Source of the DNA: Rhabditoides inermis
Taxonomy: Eukaryota > Nematoda > Chromadorea > Rhabditida > Rhabditidae
Reading direction: 5' to 3'
Assembly: GCA_963966185.1 (NCBI GenBank)
Contig: CAWZYM010000219.1
Location: 1-64,000 of the forward strand
DNA: 64,000 nt
Position 1 is the first letter of the stretch. Every line of letters begins with the position of its first letter. Below are positions 38,971 to 52,888 of this stretch, piece after piece. Under the pieces are notes generated by a model, which had not been told where the DNA came from, did not search any database, and saw only the letters and a program-made list of their open reading frames with translations. The translations under genes were made by a program, and so were the position numbers.

Positions 38971-39121
38971 GACACAGACTGAGCAATGGCGAATGGATGG
39001 CGGCAGCCCGCCGCGCCCGCCTTCTATTCGTCACAAGCCATGCCAACGACCTCATTAGATTAGCTAACTAAAGATCAAAGAACGATTTCAGATCGCCTTC
39101 CGAGCAGTGCGTTTGAAAGAA
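38971..39121. pseudogene. Decayed inverted copy of the MSP/deiodinase promoter region
   Basis: This segment is a diverged reverse-complement copy of about 62150-62345: the first codons of MSP, its leader, the divergent intergenic promoter, and the first codons of the iodotyrosine deiodinase-like gene. The MSP start ATG is ATT here and the deiodinase start ATG is AAG, so neither product can begin. About 40 bp of the promoter is deleted. Shared words include GCCATGCCAACGACCTCATT and GAACGATTTCAGATCGCC. No downstream MSP or deiodinase sequence follows. Confidence 0.8.
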
Positions 39122-39364
39122 GCCCTGTCAGCGATTATCGACAAGAAGTTCCACGTCACCTACACAATATGATCTATCATATTTCGAATACCTTTATTTC
39201 TCCATACGTGGGTAGTACAATATAGACAGGCATAGTTATATCTGTGGGTAGTATAATACAGTATCACTTCTCGCAATGATTAGTGGGCGGGTAAAAGAGA
39301 GTATCAGTAGGATAGATATCAGTAGATCAGATGGATCGGGTAGATCAGTGGTAGATCAGGTGGA

Positions 39365-40957
39365 TCAGTTGTCGTTGATGTTGAATGGGATGGCCGAGTG
39401 CTGCTTGTTGCGGAGGATAGCAGCCGGGTTCGACGCCTTGCCGCGACCCTCATAACAAACAAGTCGAACAATGCCAATGATTGAGCTTGTACCACACACA
39501 TGCCTTTCATAACTCAAGTGTCCTCGTGAGAACGTGAACTTTTCCATTTGCAAAATCAAGTCAACATCTCACTTGTACCTAATCACAGTACCCAACTCGC
39601 ATCAAGAATTTGCAAAATAACATCCCCTCCTCAACAGTACCCAGCCACAGTACACAGGCCCGCAAGATAGGCATTATCGCTAGACCACATCCCACTTCTG
39701 AATAGTACCCAATCACAGTACAGTATCGCTAGCAGCTAGCTAAACATTATAGCTAGACCACATCCCACTTCTGACACAGTAACCAGTAACCAATCACAGT
39801 ACCCCCCCCCTCGCACCTTTCCCCCGGCGAGGAGCTTCGTGGTGCAGGGGCTCATCATGGCGTCCGAGGGGCTGCCCATGCCGGCGTGCTCGGCCAGGAA
39901 CTGACGACGCGTGCGCACCGCCACCGGCGTCTCCTTCTTGGCCGACTGCTGCAAGGGCAGAGATGTAGATATCTTCCGACATTGTTCTACTTTCTTTTCA
40001 ATATCACAGTTTTTTCATCCGTTTTTTATTAGTTTAGATAGTTAATTATTATTACGCGTTGCAATCGCGTAGATAAGTTGCTAATCCATCTAGCATGTCG
40101 CTCGCATAGACATTACTGCGACTGATGATATCGTGATAACTTTTTGTTCGGAAAAAGAGCGCGTGCGTGACGATCGTAGTGAACTCTCACTTCCGCCTAG
40201 CCAGTTCAGCCCACATCATCATCGCTGTAACAGCAAGCAGCACTGTTTCGACTTCCCCCGGGGCGTCTCTCTCCCTAATTCGCTACTGCCTACATGATCT
40301 CGTCTACCGGTTTGCCACGCTCTCTCTCTCTCGCCACCACAATAGACTGTGCTAGGCGGCAACCAGTAGTGGAGCAACAACACTGTTACAGTGCAGGTGG
40401 GTGTGCCAATCGGCACGTGTCCCTCGGGGCGATGACCATCTCTCGCCCACCACTGCCATTGCTCATTTCGTGGTCAGCAACTGGTTTCCACAATCGATGA
40501 GAAGAGAACAAGAAAGTACACGTACAATGTGCGGGGCGTTGTAGATGGCACAGCATTGCCGCTATGCTGCACATAAGAATACACCCAATGTTTGTTTTAA
40601 TGAGAATGTAAAACTAAACTACCCGACGAACGTGTAATGCAAACGCAGTGATAGTCATCTTCGTGATTAGGGATAAATTAGCTAACAAACATAAATAATA
40701 ATTTAAAAAAAAACCTTGGCGGGCGCCTCCTGCGCGGGAATCTCCAGGCTCTCGTTGAGGGCGTTCTCGCTAGCCGCGGGCTGCTGAAATATGATTTTAT
40801 AAATAGTTTAATGTAAGAACATTTGAACATAATAATGTAAGACAGTTTAGAATAATAAAAGGAATAGTAACTGAAAACGTACGTGAGCGTAGTTGGTGGG
40901 AGTGGTGTTCAGAGCAGGCGGCTGCTGGGGCGACGAGTTGGGCGAGGAAGTGTCCAT
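39365..40957 (-). CDS. Unidentified 119-residue protein
   Basis: Four phase-0 exons: 40883-40957, 40715-40783, 39817-39948 and 39365-39448, ending at TGA. The ATG is the first in the exon and lies 7 bp from its 5' side. The protein is small, hydrophilic, Pro/Ser-rich at the amino-terminus and basic in the middle (VRTRRQFLAEH). The segment SPSDAMMSPCTTKLLAGGKGR contains Ser-Pro sites next to a basic cluster, the kind of linear motif found in phosphorylated disordered proteins. No signal peptide, membrane segment or known domain is present. An AATAAA on the minus strand lies at 39193-39198. I cannot name the family; clean splice sites and phase make a real gene likely. Confidence 0.7.
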
Positions 40958-43729
40958 TCTGAAAACATATTTTTTAATGTATACAATGCAAATATATACG
41001 ACACATACGGAAATTGCGAAATAAAACAGGTAGCAACGCGATTGAACGGTTGATCCTCGAGAAACGGTTGTAAGCACACTATTTCGACGAAACAGCTATG
41101 AAAACGGGCGATCGGTCACCTCTCGGCATTTAGAGACCATACAACACAGCATTATCACGGGTATCTTATCACAAATTGTGAAATATCAAAAATTGCGATA
41201 AAAATCTTGAAAAATTCAAACGGCGCCGCTTCGCGCCAAAGCAAAATTTGCGCGCGAATTTGAAAGATACCGTAGCAAAAGCGCTAGAGCACATTTCACA
41301 TCCGGATCAAATCAATTTTAATCTCAAGTTATTAAAAACAGGTCTCTAAAATGGTTGAAACTCGGTAAGAAAATAATCAAAATAGGAAATTCGTAACAGC
41401 AAATAAAACATAAAATACTATACTGCAATAAACAGCTGAACATTATTCCAAAATATCTAAAATTCTAATATCATGATTATCTCTGGAATTTATTCGAAAC
41501 TGGATATTATTTTTGATTAAAAACCAGCGAATTTTACAAATTCACAAAGTTTTGTTAGATTACTTTAGCCATCATGAGTTTTCAAAATTATCTTCCCTAT
41601 TACTCTCACTTTCAGACATATACGATCCGTCTCTGTCTTGGTCGTAAATCACTTCCTTCTCATATCACTTCCACGGCCACGTTTGTTTTCGCCTTCCATC
41701 ATACCCATATTTGACTGACTGATCGTATCACTGCGCTCCCCCCAAAAATCGACTGATTTCAGTAAACACTCGCCTAGCCCACCCATCCAGTTCTGTTCTT
41801 CACTATTTGTACATTATTACACCCAGTCGCGGATATTTTCCCTTTCTCGACTCACACAATGAACGGCACATTGCTTTTCACATTCTCGACCATTTCTCTC
41901 GCCACCACAGAACTCGTTCCGTGGACAGAGACGTGCGAGAGAGCGGGTGATCGAGGAGGGCGCAGACGTCGCGTGCCCTCTAGCTATATGTGTGAGAGAG
42001 AGAGGCGGGAACAAAAGATCTTGCGGGTGTGTGTGATGGGGGCAGTGTTGCAGTTTCGGCGGTGGCCGCAGCACCCCGCGGCGCACGCTACCTGTTACCT
42101 ACCTGTTACTACCAGCTACAACTTGCCGCCCGCTATGTTCCACCCCCTTTGTCCCCTGTCCTTGACTCGCCTCGAACTAGCTTGCCCCCTGCAGTCTAAA
42201 GAGTTTCACAAACACTACATTCGCTCTCGTTTTCATCTTTCACCGTTTGTCTACGCAGCTCGCGTGTAAGCGTCTCATCGTTTGTACTCCTTTGATCCAG
42301 TCTCCTTCCCCCTCTCTCTCTTTCTCTCAATCCGTTGATCGAAAACGCAAAGAACACCGAAAGTTTTCGCCAAACCTATTTCGGGAACCGCCGCCGCAAC
42401 TTTCCATGTCGACTCGTGTAATACCAAAAGTGGAGATGTGTACAAACATACGACCGCGCCACTCTTTTCGTTTCACTCCGACCCTCACTCTTTCGATTGA
42501 CACACTGTGTCACCTCGAAACGCCATTCCAGTCTCACTCTCGCGCCATTATCGCGAACCTAGGTAAAACCAGGTTCCAAATCATTCGCATATAAAATATA
42601 ATATCATCGCTAAGCCTCGCTCGCCAAAATTCGAGACCCACCCCGTTTTCACATCATTTTTACTGGCGCCGACCCGCGCACAAACTAGTTTCATTGTCGT
42701 TCAGCCACTGTAAACTCGTAATCCCCCTATCACTCTATCTGTTATTACACTGGATCATGCTTATCACTGTCCGTTCTCTCCGTTCCCATCCTGCCACTCT
42801 TCCTTATTTGGTAGCCGTGCCCGCCGCTCGCTCTTTCTAGAGCGAGTACTGGTCACAACTGGTAACTGAGCAAACACACACACTCTCGCCTGTATGCCTG
42901 TATCGCTCGTCTCCTCTCTCTCGATTTCCGTTTTCTCCCTCAATCAACACACTATCACCGCTCAAACAGTTGTGCATGAGAGAGTGAGAGGCGCAAACAT
43001 CGTCGAATTGTGAGCAGTGTTTATTTGAGTTGATGATAATTCGAGGACGCTGTCTACCTGTCCACTCCAAACGTCATGTGACCTTTGCGGATATTTGACG
43101 GGCTGTTTTCCCGAAAGGTTGTTGATTCGCAAATTCAAGTGATTCCTCGCCTTTGACCTTTTCTCCGTTTCGCGCTGCAACTTCCGTAGGCGTGTTCGTT
43201 TGCTCATAATCGCTCTTGTAAGCGGATTGTCGAGGTGAGAAGTTGTCTCCCTCATCTCTAGGTCAGCCGCCCACTCGCTGACTCACTGACTCACAAGAAC
43301 ATGCAATCACATAACAACAAACATTCTTTCGTCGGGGCAAAAAGGCTCATTGGTATGTGTGAATTGCAGATGCCACCGTGTCTTCTTCCCTCTCTCGTCA
43401 GCTGTCCATCTACTTATCACTTATCCTATCCTATAATCCATTCAACTGATAGCGAGATAGCAAGGGCAACGCTTATCAGCTTGAGACGTTTTTATGATGA
43501 GGTATTGGGATTCGGCAATTCAAGCATTGAAAGAGCAATCAGTCGGTGAGAGTGTCTACTACTCTCTCTCTCTCTGTCTGCCTCACTCTAACCCCTCTCT
43601 TCCTCATTTAACTTTCATCCTTGATCGTTTCGATTTCATTCTCTGTCCATCAATGTCCATTCATTCTCCACGTTCTCGCAATTCATTGAAATTCAATTAC
43701 ACGCATTCGCCGTTTCACATCTTTGATCT

Positions 43730-43776
<47 letters not shown>

Positions 43777-44054
43777 ATTGTACTTGTACTTATATTGGGC
43801 GTATCCATTCCCCCCCCCCTCCCTAAAATGTTACAGTCTCCATTCGTCAGTGTCCAGCCATTTTCCACCAGCCTACTTTCCAATCGCTCTAATACCCGAA
43901 TAATGCCCCCACCTGCCTGAAATACGCCAGGAATCCGCGCCGCAAATCGCCGAAACCCTACGGAAAGGTCACTCTTTCTCACTGATCCGAAGATTGGCGA
44001 GCCTGTGTGTGTTTGCAACTTCATAATGATGGTTCCGGGAAATCCGGCGGCAGC

Positions 44055-44086
<32 letters not shown>

Positions 44087-45944
44087 CGCCAAGATTCGTC
44101 AGCGCCACTCGACGGTTCTTTGCGACACAAACACTGGGTCAGAGTGGCGCGCCCCGACCAGCAATCAGCTGTTTATCAGCTGTTTATCAGCTGACCACAT
44201 GTATTGTACCATACATCGCACGTTTTGACCGAGAAGTTCTTTGATCATGTAGCGGGTCATATGACAGTCACGCTGTGCCGAATTCAATTTCCTTCTTTAT
44301 TGTGTCTCCTTTATCACGGAATGCGGTAGGCGAGAATTGATAAATGATAAAACGGCAGGTGGAAAAATGGGTGCGTTGAGTCAGATACGTGACGTCTCCT
44401 ATTGAGGCTTCGACATAACAAAATGGAGGTGATTCAAAGATTCGTATTCAACCCTCGCGCGACCCGCGAATACGTGGGCGAGAGAGCAATAACATACACG
44501 CCGAGTATAAAAGACACGCGCGGTTTGGTCGAATCTAAGTCATTCCGATTTCTGATCTGGTACCGTATAGTACAATACTCTGCGCCAGAGCGATAGTTTT
44601 CGATCTGCCTCTCTTGTTTTGCGCGCTATTTCCAAGAGCTGACTCTTCATCTTCCTCTGATCTACCCCACCGCGCTAAACTTATTGCGATCATAGAACTA
44701 TATGTTCTCTCCGTTGTAGGTGAGAAACGGGCGACGCACGAGGTTCGAACCACTCTAGCGCAAAGGTTGTCTCTCTCGTCACTTTCCAGATGTCAACTTC
44801 TCTTGTCAACACAATAGACATACACAGTTCACGTGTGTCTGCGATTTGCAGCCACTCTTTCTCTCTGTTTGTATTTTCCGACGGTTCACTCTCTGCTCCT
44901 CCTCCTCAGCTTCCACCAGCATGGCGCCGCCAGCAGTTTGCTCTCCCTCCCTCCACCCTCTCCCCCTCCCTCCCTCTCTCCGCCCTCTCTATGTCTGCGC
45001 CCTCCCTCCCTCTCCGCCCGTTCCTCGTAACTCTTGTGTCGGAAGATCAGATGATCTAGCAGTTTGCGTGAGATATTTAAACACACTTGATAGGTATCAG
45101 CGATCAGAGAAGAAGTGATCAGCCAAGTTGATCAAGAGTGAGTGAGTGAGCGTTAGGCGCGTGCACTTTGCTCCACTACTTCTACTAGTTTCCGAAAGCT
45201 ACTTCTGTAATTCACACTAAATCACGCGTTTGTAGCCAAAAGTGTTCCGTTTTGTCTCTCTTGTAACTTTCCCCCTAATCTAGTTCCATCGAATCAATCC
45301 ATCCTACACATCCAATCGACTGTCGCTGACCGTTCGCACTGGCATTTCTTGCCTTATCGGATGCCATCTGCGATTTGCGCCCCGCTTTTTCTCCCCCTCA
45401 TTCGTATGATTTCTGATTCGATCGGCTGCCCACGCGCAGCCACAGGTGTGAAGGCGCCTCGCTAATCCTCCCTCCTCCCTCACTTGGCGCCACCGTGGCG
45501 TGTAGCTGTTTGTTTGAGAGGTAGGGAGAGAGAGAGGGACCACCGGGAGGGGAGGGGCAGACACTTCTCTCTCCTTCCCTCTTTCTCTCTCTCTCTCTCG
45601 CAGGGGGGCGCCGGCGGGTCGCCCGACCTCTCAGTGAGAATAGAGCAGGATCAGCCATTCTATCTGCTAACTCATTCGCTCGGCGGTGGTTCGCTCGCCA
45701 TTCCACACTATCCAGATATTGCTAGTGATTACAAATCATTCTTATCACCGGTTCTCTCCTCCGACCTTTTCCCGACAGTGATTCATAGGAACAACACCTT
45801 ATTATTGTTCCACTATCCCTATAAATCTCCGGATATGTCTTCGCTTGCTTGCTGACAAGTCCATTTCATCTGGTGGATCGCTATATCAATAGGTTTTCCG
45901 GCGCAGTTTCGCTCTTTCAAGTTCGAACGCCACATCTTTCCCCT

Positions 45945-46012
<68 letters not shown>

Positions 46013-46799
46013 CCTCTCTCCTCTCTGCTGATTCGACCCAGTTCATTCTACCGCGCTAGCAGGCTGCAAGGGGTCGTGTTCCCAGCAAAAGGTACGCCCT
46101 CTCCCGAACACCTGCCTCCCAAATTCCTGCCCATGCTATGCGCGCACGGCAAAATCGGGCGTCTTTTGTGCGCATTACCGGTTTGTACCTATCGGTTACA
46201 CACCCTGTGTCCACTCGTTCGCACTATGATCAAACACTCTTATCAGCAGCCTGATCACTTTGATCAGCGAACATCAAACAGTTTCGAGGGGTGGGGGGAC
46301 CGGACCATCTGCTCTGGGTGGCACATGCAACAGGTCTGTCACTGTGGCATCATGGCAGTGACATTACAGTCAGTACAACACTCGACCCCGCCCCTCCGCG
46401 GGTCAGACGCGGCGCCTCGCGGGGCGCCTGTCGGGTGCTCCGCGGCTGATGAGGCGCTCCGACTCCCCACTGTCTGGCATTGTGATCTCTTATCTCTTAT
46501 CAGTCATTCCCGACACATCATCTCCTTTTTCGGGTCGCTCTCGCATCCCCTTCTTTTCCTTATCTGTTGACACTGAATTTGCCCCGTCTTCCATTCGGTT
46601 CCACATTCCTTTCTAGAACAAAGTCTCCACGTTTTCTCTTCACCAATATTTTGTTATTATTCCATATGCTACTTATAGGGAATGCCAAGTGTTTTCGCGT
46701 ATTGTTGTTGTTTATTGTTTGCAATGTCTTCGACCGCTACTGGGTTGCTATACGACGTGTGTTATTCATTCATTTACACAACACATTCCATATTTCAGA
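40958..46799. other. Long stretch without a recognisable gene
   Basis: It contains CT microsatellites (for example 43734-43771, 44056-44084, 45953-46019), AT-rich DNA at 41160-41600, and a TATAAAAG box at 44506-44513 with GC-rich flanks that could serve an unseen transcript. Short open frames are present, but none has matching splice sites or domain content. The 5' UTR or outron of the QSOX gene probably lies at the right end. Confidence 0.5.
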
Positions 46800-48378
46800 A
46801 TGCTTCGGCTTCTCCCCGTCCTTTTCTTGTGGCATGCGGCTAGCGCGGCCGTTTCTTCATTCAACTATGTCCCCCAAGGTACGTTTCACAGTTACGTAAT
46901 AGTCCTACGTGAAACGTTGGTGCAATGGTATGCTAACAGCTTGACGTTTCTTATTTTAGGTCGCAACCCCACACTCTACACACCCGGGTTCGAGCCGATT
47001 ATGCATCTAGACCAGGTGAACAATGCGTTTACCTGTTTCATTTGTTTACCCGCACTTCAGGCGACGTTCTCGGATACTGTCTTCGGACAAGACAGGGCAT
47101 TCATCGTCGAGTTCTATGCTGATTGGTGAGTGTTGCAAATAACTTGAGGACACTAGAAAGTGTTCACTCTGACCAAGACTGTCCTTGAAACAAGACTGAT
47201 CTCACTTATGGAGTCTCATCACTTGAACAGATGATCTGGTATCTGGTATTTACTACACTCTTCCTAGAGTGTCCGCTACTTGAACTATGAATACCTGAAA
47301 TTTCCCTTTGTTTGCGTACCATCACCGTTTTCTCGATGCCCTGCCGAAGATACGCCAAATATTTGGCTGCTCATTGGCACATATCATATGATCACATGAT
47401 AGAGTTATGAGTGGCTGCTCCTCCTCCTCCTCCCGCCACTCTCTAGCCACACCCGGATTTCCCGGGTGGGCTGCTTGCATAGTTTGCACTCACTTAGTCG
47501 CCCCTCGAACTGTCTGCCCTCTCTCTTTCTCTCTCACTCTCTATTCATGCAAATTGAGCTTGATCAAACACGACATCCGGTGTCTGAGAGGGGGGGGGGG
47601 GTAAGGGGGAAGGGATATGACTGTCTGTTTGACACAGTGAGTGTTGAACTCAGGCGCGGGATTTTCGAGCGAGAGAAAGAGAGAGAGACGAAACCGGCTC
47701 ACGCTTGTTGAGACCTCAATTGATACACACGATGTGTGTCTCTCTCAAAGCTAACCTCTAAGCTCACGTGTCTGGTATGTAAACCGAAACCAAAGATCTT
47801 CATCGGAAAACCCCCCTTAAAAAAAGTAAACAAACAGGTGAACAATAAACAAATTGCAGGTGCGGTCACTGTCGCGCGTTCGCCCCCTACTTCCGCCAGT
47901 TCGCGCAATCCGTTCAGCCATGGAGCAGCGTCGTCACTGTACGTTTCACACCAAACGTATCTATCGAAACGTATCTTTTCGGAACATTATGTCAACATAA
48001 GGCCACGATCATGTTAGACTAAAACAATACAATACGTTTATTATGATATATTGACATAATGGGTTTTGGTGCAATGTGCAAATGCGCCTCTAATGTAATG
48101 AAGGAATACAGCTTACAATCCCGGTCGAAACGCATGGAGACGTAACGATTCTAGGTTGCGGTGATGAACTGCGCGGACTCGTTCAACACGCAGGCGTGCC
48201 GCGAGAATGGCATCACACACTTCCCCATGCTCAAGGTAACTTTACAACTTTACAACTGTGTAAAACTTACATAGTTTACAACATTAGAAATCTTCCTCGA
48301 GTTCACACCCTGAAGTGCAATGAAACAAAAAAGTCGGTGACTCGCGTGGGAACGCCCTATGCTCATACAGATAGAGAG

Positions 48379-48423
<45 letters not shown>

Positions 48424-50676
48424 GCGCGCGCACTCTGTTTGCCTCCGATGGAGTGAGGAACAATTGAACGAGGGTTGCACCCGGCAGGCAAAAACTTGAA
48501 GCCTTTTCATTGACGCCTCTGCAAAGAATTGAGAGGCCAAGGGCTTATGCTGTACCGCCCTCAAAACACAGTTGCGAATGTTTGAGTAAGAATGCGTCTA
48601 CAAACTAAAAAAAAACTAAAGAATCCGGAAACTCTACATAGAAACTACAAGTACTTGAACTGGATGACAGTAGCATTCAAAGTACAGTACCCTCAACTCC
48701 GTTACAGTACTACCCGCGCACCGCCCGTCAGGCGTCGGCCGCTATTGCGATGGACACTCCTCATTCCGCCGAAATGATGAGGGACACACTTGCCAGGTAG
48801 AATATTATTGTACGCTTACTATGGACGAATATGTGATTATATTCGGCATTTGTAAAACGTTCAATAATAATTAATCACACTTGCAGGTCCGTTGTGAACG
48901 AGTACGCTTATACCCGCTATCCCGACTGGCCGCTGTTCAACCATGTGCAAGTCGACGGGTAAGTCTCTCTCTCTCTCTCTCCCCTCTCTCTCTCTCTTCT
49001 CCCTCTCTCTCTCTCCTTCTCCCTTCTCTCTCCCCCCTCTCTCTCCCTCTCGCTCTCTCTCTCTCTTTTTCTCTTTCAAAGTACAGTAATCCCTCTTCAG
49101 CCGCACCACATACGGTATGCTGTGGCAGGGAGTTGCCGAGTCTGCTGATTACATGGCTATAGTCTTCGAGGCTAGCGACTCTGTCGGTGAGCTCTTGTTT
49201 ATTGCTTTGATAACTTACTTTTCCACATTTTCTTCGATACTGTTTCATAGATGAAGCGTATTTGATTGGTACACTATTCAAATTGCCATACAAATCTTTA
49301 TTATTGTTGATATCTCATTCGTGATCTAAAGAGATGTGAATCTGTATTGCTCATAACGATGTTTAGTAGCGGATGATTCGTGGGTGAAACGTATCGAATA
49401 TCGATTAACTTTATGCATGAAACTGCAACAAAATCTTAAGTTGCCGAAAATATTGTCGTTCACAACACGTTCGCCTAAAAGTTTTGCTGGTGAAACGTAT
49501 TCTGAAACGTATTCTGAAACGTATGCTCTGTTCAGGCCCGCAGTTTCTTCTGGACCTCTCCTCGCAGAGACACGAGCTTGGAGCTCGCCGCGCTCTGTCC
49601 ACCTCCCCTCTTGTCACTGTCAGTTGTTTACTTTGTTTACATGTTGTTTACGTGTTGTTTACATGTTGTTTACAGATGCTGCGCATCTCGTCGTTCCCCT
49701 CGGTCGCTCTGTTCCGCCGGGACCACCAGCAGGCTCTCTACATGCAGCGCCTGAACGGCAACCAGACCCTCGCCGACATTAGGAGGATCATTGAGACGGT
49801 ACGTTTCAATTTTCGGGGGATACGTTTCGAGCACAGTATACGAGAACAGCTGTGTGGGTGGGCGCAGCAATTTGAGTGTTCGAACAACCGCAAGGTAGAC
49901 ATAAACTTTAAAAAAAACCTTTTAAAAAAAGCTTGAAAAGTACTAAGTGCAAAAGCAAGTTCAGCTGCGAGAAAAAACAGTATATTGTTATAGTGCTAGA
50001 TTTGGTTAGCAGTTGATAAGGTGATTGTAGGACTCTCGCGCTCGCAACGTGTTCACGCTTCCGCCGGCTCCGACGACGACCTTCAAGCCGATCACCACCA
50101 CACAGACGCCCATCGTCGACTGCAACAAGTACCCCGACCGGTCAGTTACTTGTTTCAAATTACTAGTCTTCGAACCCCCCTTCTCCCGAAGAGTCTCGCC
50201 GCACTGTGTCCATAGTAGGAGTTAGGTTAGAGCATTTGAGAGGTCCTGACCGGTGGGTTGTCAAATTGTAGCTTTGCCTCTGCTGTCAATGTGGTCCACA
50301 AAAGTATCTCGAGCATTTGAGACGGTCATCGTTCTACCTCTAAAACATTTGAAGATATCTTTGAAAACACTCCCCTTCCCGAGAGAGTCTGACAACACTG
50401 TGTCCATAGTAGTTAGAACATTTGACCCGGTCATTCTAACGATTCTAATTCTATATTAGGCTTCAAGTTTAGAAGATCTTTGTTATGCAAATTAGTGATT
50501 TATGATCCGATTGATCATCACACCGCACTCGCGTTCATATGTACATAGCACCACTGAAACGTATGCCCTGTCACAAACGTATGAACGTACGTATTTGTTC
50601 GAACTTGACACACGCTCTATGCCGTTCGGTCGTTTGGTGTGCATATGGAAAGTGTCGGATGTCTCGAATTTCACTC

Positions 50677-50710
<34 letters not shown>

Positions 50711-51017
50711 ATTCGCAATTCAAGTACCTTCGACGCCGCGCCGCCTTTTTCCCTAGTAGCTCACATCTCATTTTCCCATCCCTAAACAAACAGAGGGGGA
50801 ATAGGAGGGAACACGCTGGGGTCAGAGGCGTGTAGATTGGTCCCCACAGGGACCACCTAGACTTTGTTCTTTGTACGTAGGTATTGGTTGAAAAAAACCC
50901 AATAAATCGATATTCCAGCTGCCGCGACATGTACTTTGTCTCCGAGACGGATATGCTCAAGGCTATGCACATGGCACTGTACGATGAGGTCCTCCGGTCA
51001 GATGCACCCATTCAGGT

Positions 51018-51069
<52 letters not shown>

Positions 51070-52888
51070 AGGGAGGGAGCGGGAGAGAGAGAGGAAGAGA
51101 GAGATAAGAAGAGAATCATCTCTTTGATTACAGGGAGACAACTTCACCGCTCTTCACGATTTCGTCACGCTTCTCTCCAACGTGAGCATTTCATTATTTG
51201 ACACTTGATACGTTTCAATAATCATATGTAACTTATCTGCTGCTGCAATCATTCGTGAAAGTGAAGAATCTTGATAAGTACGTTTGCGCACATATGTTCA
51301 ACACACAACTGTTAGGTTCAAAACTTCGTGAAATCCACCAAACACAAAAACACGCAAAAAACATAATTACGTAATTCCCTTTTCCAGCACTTCCCCGTGC
51401 TCTCTTTCTCGAATGAATTGCGAAGGGTGGCGCGGCAGAAGCGATCCTCATCCACCATCCTCAAGAACAGCGAGAGGTATGGGCGATCGATAACCAATCG
51501 ATAAACAATCGATAATCAATCGATGCAGGGCGCGCCTCGTGTTCACTCACCTTCGCGAGTTCCTCGAATCTCGCCAGTCGCAGCGATTCGTCTCGCCCCA
51601 GGAGTGGCGCCGGCAGTTCGAGAGTGTCGAGGTAGGCTCCCTCTTTCTCTTTTCTTCCTGATCAATCAATCAATCAATCAATAATTTGATTTTCAGCGTG
51701 TGTACGCGCACCCGTTCCCGGTGAACGCGACGTGGCAGCACTGCAAGGGCTCGACGGGCATGTTCCGCGGCTACACGTGCGGACTGTGGACCACCTTCCA
51801 CGCACTCACTGTCCACACCTACATCGACACGATCAAGGTGGGCAGTTTGGTATGGTTATGTGCCATGAAATACATACCTTTCCTTAAAGAGTCCGAACGT
51901 CTGAAATTAGCGGAAGACAGCCTCAAAATCTGGAAAAAGGAATTTAAAAATGGAAGCTTGATGAGCGCTTACTCTTACTTGATACGTAGATACGCTTCAA
52001 GATCTGTTCATGTTCAATATTACTCGACTATGACAATCAAACGTCCGAATGGGTTAATCTAGCAAAACAATTAGAAGAACAGAGGAACAAGAGATCAGAA
52101 ATGCCATTCTAGTCTTTTCCTTGCAATCGTCCGAATCGTCCGAATGGAATGGAACAGATCCAATAATTAAGCAATGGACTACTAAGTCAATATTAGTCTA
52201 ACGGCACTAGTCTAAGTCTAATACTAGTCTAAGTCTACTAAGTCTACTACTACTAAGTCTACTAAGTCTTCTACTTTTAGGACGACCAAGTGAACGCCCT
52301 CTCCCCCCTCAAGTCCATCCAGGGCTGGGTGCGGGGCTTCTTCGGCTGCGCGCACTGCCGCAATCACTTCCTGCACATGACAACCACACTCTTCCCCATG
52401 ACCGAACGACGGGTGTGTTTACTTTGTTTACTTGTTTGTTTACCTTGTTTACTTGTTTACATATTTGTTTACAGGTGCGCCACCCGCACGACATGATGAC
52501 GTACCTGTGGCGCGCGCACAACATCGTCAACAACCGCCTGCACGGCGACGCCACCGAGGACCCCCAGTTCCAGAAGGTACGGTACTTTGAATTTTTGAGG
52601 GGGATGCGGTACTTTGAAAACACGCTACGGTAGCTTGCGGTGAGGTAGAACCAATTTTGTCTACAGTATTTAAAATATTGTAATCTATATTTTCAGATGC
52701 AATTCCCGCCGACGTTCCTTTGTCCGACTTGCCACTCTGGTGGACAGTTCAGCCGGCGACAGGTGAGATTATCCATTTATCGATTGCGATATTGATTAAT
52801 TGATTTTCAGGTGCGCAACTTCCTTCTGCGCTACTACGGCTCGATCCAGCCGCACAACCGCCTCTACAACCGCCGGCTGGCGTTCTAA
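46800..52888 (+). CDS. Quiescin sulfhydryl oxidase (QSOX)
   Basis: Twenty exons with closed phases give 592 residues: 46800-46878, 46960-47015, 47061-47125, 47860-47938, 48155-48235, 48708-48796, 48887-48958, 49101-49186, 49536-49618, 49676-49798, 50031-50140, 50919-51015, 51134-51181, 51388-51476, 51529-51631, 51697-51837, 52281-52412, 52475-52576, 52697-52762, 52811-52888. QSOX introduces disulfides into secreted proteins, passing electrons to O2 through FAD. There is a signal peptide (residues 1 to about 17). The thioredoxin domain has its redox pair in WCGHC (Cys68, Cys71). The FAD-binding ERV/ALR domain has Cys436 and Cys448 in CKGSTGMFRGYTC, the catalytic CAHC (490-493), the FAD-binding HxxVN in RAHNIVNNR, and the distal CPTC (554-557). 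No transmembrane tail follows. Start: ATG one base after TATTTCAG, typical of a trans-spliced leader. AATAAA at 53205-53210. Confidence 0.94.

Noticed and set aside
41859..42594. Two open frames of 115-136 codons in the 41-46.8 kb stretch
   Set aside because: No splice sites, domains or plausible codon bias; flanking text is low complexity.
44700..44770. GGTTCGAACC resembling a tRNA B box
   Set aside because: No A box at proper spacing and no cloverleaf; the palindrome occurs by chance.
47858..47938. GTAAACA sites near QSOX exons as DAF-16 regulatory sites
   Set aside because: The words are part of tandem intronic TTTGTTTAC repeats found in several genes, so they are not evidence of regulation by themselves.
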